Source: Rusavskia elegans
Lineage: Eukaryota > Ascomycota > Lecanoromycetes > Teloschistales > Teloschistaceae
Direction: 5' to 3'
Length of the DNA stretch: 24,919 nucleotides
NCBI GenBank assembly: GCA_011316305.1
Contig: SAUG01000081.1
Location: forward strand, 1-24,919
Part shown: positions 19,671 through 24,919 of the stretch, piece by piece
Layout: each line of letters begins with the position of its first letter
Position numbering within the stretch: the stretch's first letter is position 1
Notes under the pieces: generated by a model
What the model saw: only the letters and a program-made list of their open reading frames with translations
Database searches by the model: none
Told to the model about the DNA's origin: nothing
Program-made: the position numbers and the translations under genes

Positions 19671-20787
19671 TGTGCTTCGAATTCAGGGACGATATAGATG
19701 AGAATTGAGGAGGTGAATTTCCAATAGATAGACGAGGGTGCTACTAATAACATAATGCTCTATAGTGGCATCTTAGCACTTGAATGAAAGGGTAAGGTAG
19801 GGGGGCAATCTGCTTAGCTGATGCATGCATATGTCCTAATAATGCAGGCGAAAAGATGTAGATTTCCACCCGAATTACCTAAGTGGGAACCGTCTCGGCC
19901 AGAAGACATGCTGCTGGGTAGGTTCGGAAAATTGGAGAAGATGTTGGGGCTTTTGACGAGGGGATTGGTTGGAGCAGGAGCTGCACCGAGCTTCGCCGAG
20001 GCTTGCGACCAACATTACTCTATTGTGCGTGCGGGGCATGAGATGACTCGAAAGGCGCTCGTTCGGACGTGTTCGGGTTCGTCTACAGTAGTCCCTGCTG
20101 TGCACCCATGGACTGCGCTAGCTAGCCGCCCATCGCTTGACGCACGCTTCACATCTTGGGCCGAATACCTCGTGCCCATCACGTACCTACCTTACTGATA
20201 GACAAATCCTTATTTCATCCGACTTTACTATTGACCGTCGCACCGTAGATCGACCAGCTGATGAACAAGAAATTCAATGTACACTTTTCTCCCTCTCATA
20301 GCAGTGTTGCGCTTTTCATATCCAGCTGTCATTTGCCATTTGGAAGAAGGAAGCTTTGAAGCACTCATGAACAGTATTCTACAGAAGATGAATGGTCTCG
20401 TCGGCAGCCACACATTTCATTCAGACTTCAAACCCAATTCCTTCAGCGAAATCAGACTGTACGCTGAACGGCAGTGGATTACATGCTCAGTGGAATCTCT
20501 AAACCTTCCACTCTGCTTCTCGCACTCCTTGACCTTTTGGACTTTGCAGTCTGCACACAGTCATCCATCTCCGGAACTTTCATCTTGCCTTTGCCTTGGG
20601 GTCTCTAATAATAGCCGTCTTGTGGCAATTAGAAGCGTTCAAGCGACCCGGCAGCCAAAATACCCCGAAACCTGTCGCGAAAGGTGGTAGTCAAACCTGG
20701 AGACAGAACTTCCAACTTGACATTTCTATATAGAATCTGTCAGGATGCTGAACTCTCTGTTACTTTGCCCCTCTTCAAGTACTCATC
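19671..20787. promoter_or_regulatory. Divergent intergenic region (1.1 kb)
   Basis: The gap lies between the start of the minus-strand esterase and the start of the plus-strand secreted orphan, so both promoters are here. Plus-strand open frames at 19821-20198 (125 codons) and 20277-20690 (137 codons) begin with ATG but have no recognisable motif and atypical composition; I do not accept them as genes. A TATATA string lies 56 bases before the downstream ATG. Confidence 0.45.
20727..20732 (+). promoter_or_regulatory. Candidate TATA box of the secreted orphan gene
   Basis: TATATA lies 56 bases upstream of the ATG at 20788, a spacing that fits a fungal TATA element with a short leader. The evidence is position and sequence only. 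Confidence 0.4.
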
Positions 20788-21474
20788 ATGCATATCATTC
20801 GTTTCTTCGTGCTCGTTCTGTCCTTTCTAATTGAGATCAGCTTCAGCTCTCGAATTCCATCCACCGATCCATCGGCATCATCGGCAGAATTTTACGTCAG
20901 GCACGATGCTCCGTCTATTCGCCATTCCAGCGCCCTCCTGCCACGTGCTATCCTCCCCGGCGCTCCCCGCTCTTACCTTCGCGTTGCCGTCCGCCATCTT
21001 GCCATGATAATTCCCAGCCCCGTCTACAACACCCGGACTGACATCCGCCTCTACAACATCGTGGCCGCATTCCTGTCGGAGATCATCCAAAACGTCAATG
21101 GCCTGATCGCCGATCCCAATAAGAGGAGGACCTGGCTGCAGGCCTGGAGTGATACCCCTCCCTTACCAACCTTCATCTTCCAGGAAGGCGCCCTCCAATT
21201 GCTCATGCGCACAGGTCCAGGCCAGACTATCCCTTGGGAGTTCGTCGATTGGTTTTGCAACGAGATGCGTCATGGGGCGCCGGCCTACTACGGAGGTGGT
21301 GGATATGCCTCTTTCTTCCAGGAATGGTTTCAAACCGAAGCGGGTCAGGTCATCTATGTTGTGTTCGGCGCCTCTAGGCCGTGGCAAGCTGTGTATAGTA
21401 CCCAAATAGAGCCGCGGATTAACCTGCTCGGCGAAGCGAGGGACATGACACTGCTGCGACCGCCCGGTCCTTGA
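20788..21474 (+). CDS. Small secreted orphan protein (228 aa)
   Basis: A single-exon frame starts at an ATG following a TATA-like element and CT-rich leader. Residues 1-20 (MHIIRFFVLVLSFLIEISFS) are a clear signal peptide. A polar segment rich in Ser, Arg and Pro follows (21-60), perhaps a propeptide with a dibasic-free end near LLPR. From about 63 the chain looks folded: IVAAFLSEIIQNVNGL (91-106), then a tryptophan-rich part with W117, W120, W150, W155, W180 and W199. It includes IPWEFVDWFCNEMRHGAPAYY and a glycine run near 168-172. Only one cysteine (157) is present, so it is not a disulfide-rich effector. I do not recognise the family. It could be a small secreted protein with a host- or competitor-facing role, but that is speculation. 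Confidence 0.75.
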   Translation: MHIIRFFVLVLSFLIEISFSSRIPSTDPSASSAEFYVRHDAPSIRHSSALLPRAILPGAPRSYLRVAVRHLAMIIPSPVYNTRTDIRLYNIVAAFLSEIIQNVNGLIADPNKRRTWLQAWSDTPPLPTFIFQEGALQLLMRTGPGQTIPWEFVDWFCNEMRHGAPAYYGGGGYASFFQEWFQTEAGQVIYVVFGASRPWQAVYSTQIEPRINLLGEARDMTLLRPPGP

Positions 21475-21927
21475 GAAGGGCAAATGTTTGGATGGTTTGA
21501 GGAGATTGTGGTGTATTGTAGCTGGCTGTATGTCGGTGCGTCCTCCATGGACTGGCATGCAGCCTTGGTCGAATCTCTCATACGTTTTCTCGGATCGCTC
21601 GGGTTAATAAACGTCGCTTTGGAGTACTCCGTAAACGTTGAGTCGACAGCCTATTGATACCTTACCTTACCATACTTTATTATGCCACGCTAGTACAAGA
21701 TTTTGATTGGTCAGTGGGCTATTAGTAAGCGATATCTAGGGCTACAGGCGAAGCGATAAATGCAAGGAACTGAACACCACGCTCGGTACGGAGTAGTAGT
21801 CAGAAAACGCTTTTCAACATGAGACATCCAAGTAGTGATCGATCGGATCGCTGTATCTCTCTACGGTCTGTCTCGGATATGTTGTCCCCCCGCTAGCCTT
21901 CGTCGTTAACCGTTACGGAACACCACA
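21475..21927. other. Intergenic region with 3' end signals and PRMT5 promoter
   Basis: About 450 bases separate the secreted orphan from PRMT5, both on the plus strand. AATAAA at 21606-21611, 132 bases after the stop, is a candidate poly(A) signal. The remainder is modestly AT-rich and should hold the PRMT5 promoter. No further gene is seen. Confidence 0.5.
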
Positions 21928-24889
21928 ATGGACTCTACGAGCTCTTCTGCAGAAAACCTGCCGGTATACTGTGTAGGCCAGCATGAGTCGAAGAGGCAGC
22001 TGCCCATCTTACCTCCAACACTGCTCAAGGCCCTCGACTGCACTGTGAGTTCTGCCGGGTAGTGTAGAATGCTGTTGCTGACAGCGCTCGCAGTACAACA
22101 TGCTTACGACTCCTATTACAACACCTCTGTTCCACAGTCGGGTGCTTGCATTGTTGTCCACTCAATTCTCAGAGCTCAAGGACGGACACCTCGACGACCC
22201 TGCCCCCATCGTCTCGAGCTTATCTGCGACAGACACTGCAATCACTCCAAACGACACCATCTCGCAGCTCGTGGGTATCGCTAGTCCTTGGGTCGACTTG
22301 TCGTCCCCGGATCCAATTGTCTACAACATCTCTCGTCAAGTCCTCGAGCTTGAAATCTCCTACGCGGCTTTCTGTGGAGTGGGCAATGTCGTCCTTCCAG
22401 GGCCGAAACTTCAATATGGGAGCTCGCACGGGGAAGGCGTCGTGCAGTACGCCTATGCCATACAAGAGCTCTTGGCGCTCAATAACTACACGCAGATATT
22501 GATCCATCTGCCCATGATGTACCACCCAGACCAGGACGGCGATGATGTTGAAGGGAGCTTATCCCCTTTCACGAGACAAGAATATGTAGAAGAAGGGGGC
22601 AGGTCAAAACACGACTTCCTTGGTACATGGGATGTGTGGCATGTCGTCAGGACCCTATGTAAATACAATGCTAGGCTCTTCGTAGGTAAGAATATGTTCA
22701 TAGATTCTGTCTCTTCCTCTGCAATCTTCGTGAGCTTTGACATTTCCGCTGCACCGGCTACGAAACCTCGAGTGATGGAAGGCGACGACGCAGGATCTCT
22801 CGAGGTACTTCCCTCCTTTCTCACTTCGAAGGCTATGGACTTGTCCGCTGACATTCATGGACTACAGCACTCTCGATCCCTCGACATCTCCCGGCCTTCC
22901 ACGCCCAGACCAGATGGCATTCCGAGCCCCTGAGACTTTTGTCTTTGACCGCTCAGACTTTCGCTCCCAACCCAAAGGGCGAACCCTCCTTATCCAAATA
23001 CCATCAAGATCTCATCCACCGTTACATGCGCCTTCGCACACCCCCATGGATCCTCCTCTGCGATGTTAGCCCTATCCCTGGTGTCCCAAATGCAGAAGCT
23101 AAAACCCCTAAGCTGCCCAAAGCCAACGACTTCGACTCTACAAAGGCGTCGAAAGATTCAAAAGAGTTTCTAGAAGCCCTCGCCAAAGTCGCACCTCACC
23201 TTGCCTACATTCGCAACCTCCAGGAAAAGTCACCTCCGCAATCCATCCTCGAACTTTTCAGTGCCGGGTATTACCAGGACTACTTGCAAGGCCCCCTACA
23301 GCCCCTTTCCGACAACCTCGAAAGCGTGACCTACGAAGTTTTTGAAAAAGACCCCGTCAAATACGACCTCTACGAATCGGCAATCCGCCGTGCCCTTGCC
23401 GATTGGGTCTCTGCTGGCAAGTCCACCTCAAGCCCCTCCGGCACCATCGTTGTCGCCGTCGTAGGCGCAGGCCGTGGCCCTCTCGTCACCCGTGCCCTAC
23501 AAGCCAGCGAGAACGCAGGCGTGAAAATCGAACTCTGGGCCGTCGAGAAAAACCCGAACGCCTTCGTCCTCTTACAACACCACAACGAGCACACCTGGTC
23601 CAACCAAGTACACCTCGTCCAATCAGACATGCGTTCTTGGCAGGGCCCAATCCCCACCCAACCGTCCCAGCAGCAACAATACCACAGCAACCACCCACAC
23701 ACCCAATCACACCACAGCTCCCAGAGAAAATCCCATCCCCAACACCAACAACAAGCACTCCAAACCCACAAAATCGACATCCTCATCTCCGAACTCCTCG
23801 GCTCCTTCGCCGACAACGAGCTCTCTCCCGAATGCCTCGACCCCCTCACCCACACCCTCCTAAACCCCACCCACGGCATCTCCATCCCCTGCCGCTACAC
23901 CTCGCACCTGACGCCCATCGCCGCGCCAAAACTCCACGCCGACATCGCAAGCCGCACTCCTACTGACCCGAAAGCGCCAAATACACCTTATGTCGTCATG
24001 CTGCACGCAATCGACTACCTTTCCACTCAACCGGCTGAGACCCCTGTGACGGCGGCGGCGCCGGTTGTCAAGGAGGTATGGTCGTTTTCGCATGGGCTTG
24101 ATACCTCTTCTGCTTTTTCCACTTCCTCAAACGATAGGAACAACAACATCACGACCAACCAATCCCACCCCCCAAAACCAAACCCCAATATAATTGGCGA
24201 CAATAAACACAACACCCGCACCGCACGCCTCACATTCCCGACCCCGCACCGCGGCTGCATGCACGGCCTCGCTGGCTATTTCGAAGCGGTGCTGTACGGC
24301 GATATCGAGCTATCTACGCATCCATTGCATGCGGAACGGAAGAGTAGGGACATGACATCTTGGTTTCCGATTTATTTTCCATTGAAGGTAAGCTTGCTTT
24401 CTTGCTTTGAAGTTTTCCCCCCTACTCCCACCCTCCATGTCTCCCCCCCCCTCTCTCTTTTCCTTTTCCCCCCTTCCCATCCCACAACATCAAAACCCTG
24501 AAGAAGGAAAATTCAAAGAGCGTATTCGACCAGAATATACAACACTACTCCAGCGCTGACACCACACCGAAAACAAACAGACACCCCTCTACATTCCCGA
24601 CAACAGCTCCCTGACCGTGACGATGCGCCGGTGTACGGATGGGCGGAAAGTGTGGTATGAATGGATGGTTGAGTCGTTCCTGGAGCCTTCTCCCGTCTCC
24701 TCCTCCTCCTCCTCGCTACAACAATTCGGTGATGGTCTTAATCGAGATAGCACTTTTCATCGGGATAGCGCTGGGAGTGGGAGTGTGGGTGGGATGGGCA
24801 GTGGGGGGACGAAGAAGAACAAGAAGAAGAGCGTGAGGTTGGGGGTTAGTGAGGTGGGGAGTTCGAGGGAGAGTGGGTGTGTGATGTGA
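21928..24889 (+). CDS. skb1: Protein arginine methyltransferase 5 (PRMT5/Skb1/Hsl7 family, 845 aa)
   Basis: A type II arginine methyltransferase that makes symmetric dimethylarginine on proteins. Exons are 21928-22044, 22094-22685, 22868-24387 and 24581-24889; introns are 49, 182 and 193 nt, with GTGAGT, GTAAGA and GTAAGC donors and CTGAC branch sites. Reading phases fit and restore family blocks across each junction (MLTTPIT, RLFVALSIPRHLP, FPLKTPLYIP). The N-terminal TIM-barrel-like half covers about 30-290. The Rossmann half contains the FSAGYYQDYLQ segment (367-377) with the PRMT5-type Phe and the SAM loop GAGRGPL (436-442). The double-glutamate loop ELLGSFADNELSPE carries E545 and E554. 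A His/Gln/Pro-rich insert of about 38 residues (500-537) sits between DMRSW and KIDILISELL. The C-terminal barrel ends with KVWYEW, then a Ser/Gly-rich insert and a short conserved-looking tail. The enzyme should be active. Low-complexity inserts are lineage features. Confidence 0.95.
24388..24580 (+). other. Third PRMT5 intron with long polypyrimidine tract
   Basis: This 193-nt intron is far longer than the 49-56 nt norm of the window. It contains a C/T-only stretch at about 24441-24480 (runs of 8 C, then CTCTCTCTTTTCC). The donor is GTAAGC, the branch-like GCTGAC is at 24555-24560 and the acceptor is ACAG at 24577-24580. The frame stays open into it until 24501, so a truncated protein would result from retention. 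Confidence 0.75.
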
Positions 24890-24900
24890 TGTGATGTGAT
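24881..24900 (+). repeat. GTGAT pentanucleotide repeat across the PRMT5 stop
   Basis: Four perfect GTGAT units lie at 24881-24900. The TGA stop of PRMT5 (24887-24889) falls inside the second and is created by the repeat itself. Changes in unit number would alter the final residues little, since a TGA remains in this phase at the second repeat boundary. Confidence 0.9.
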
Positions 24901-24919
24901 ATGGATGGAGGGAGGGAGG

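Noticed and set aside
19821..20690. Two plus-strand frames of 125 and 137 codons.
   Set aside because: They have no motif, signal peptide or splice partner and occur in a divergent promoter region; too weak to annotate as genes.
23370..23885. Minus-strand 171-codon frame inside PRMT5.
   Set aside because: It is an antisense shadow of the low-complexity His/Gln insert, rich in Trp/Cys by complement of CCA/CAC codons.

Overview
The window reads as nuclear DNA of a filamentous ascomycete (Pezizomycotina). Genes are well spaced and many are interrupted by 49-56 nt introns with GT(A/G/T)NGT-like donors, CTAAC/CTGAC branch sites and YAG acceptors. Recognisable products are of fungal type: a secreted type-B carboxylesterase, an FHA-kinase-like protein and PRMT5/Skb1. 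One AT-rich gap looks mutated by RIP. No mobile-element gene, rRNA, convincing tRNA, CRISPR array or prokaryotic operon was seen. The species cannot be named from the sequence alone.

Layout. 1-760: a 142-bp minisatellite and an 85-bp direct duplication. 764-1429 (+): a short methyltransferase-like orphan. 2377-4034 (-): an orphan single-pass membrane protein, preceded by a doubtful small membrane ORF. 4976-5644 (+): a membrane protein with a duplicated amphipathic module. 6265-7050 (+): a nuclear-looking coiled-coil protein with a 15-residue repeat array and a SUMO-interaction-like motif. 7801-8818 (+): a two-exon orphan. 9002-11659 (-): an FHA-domain pseudokinase and an orphan, in tandem. 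12083-14282 (+): a three-exon 698-residue orphan sharing a short divergent promoter with the preceding minus-strand gene. 15271-16768 (+): a protein with a zinc finger at each end. 16769-17703: an AT-rich, RIP-like gap. 17704-19670 (-): a five-exon secreted esterase. 20788-21474 (+): a small secreted orphan. 21928-24889 (+): PRMT5, four exons, complete to its stop 30 bases before the window ends.

Functional reading. Only the esterase, PRMT5 and the FHA-pseudokinase can be named from sequence motifs. The stretch from 2.3 to 16.8 kb is dominated by genes I do not recognise, several carrying in-frame tandem repeats and one carrying a dead kinase domain. It therefore looks like an accessory, fast-evolving block next to the conserved PRMT5 locus. 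I see no evidence that these genes form one pathway. Spliced gene models were built by hand from splice signals, reading phase and, for the esterase and PRMT5, known family sequence. Starts without upstream stops or transcript data are the least certain part.
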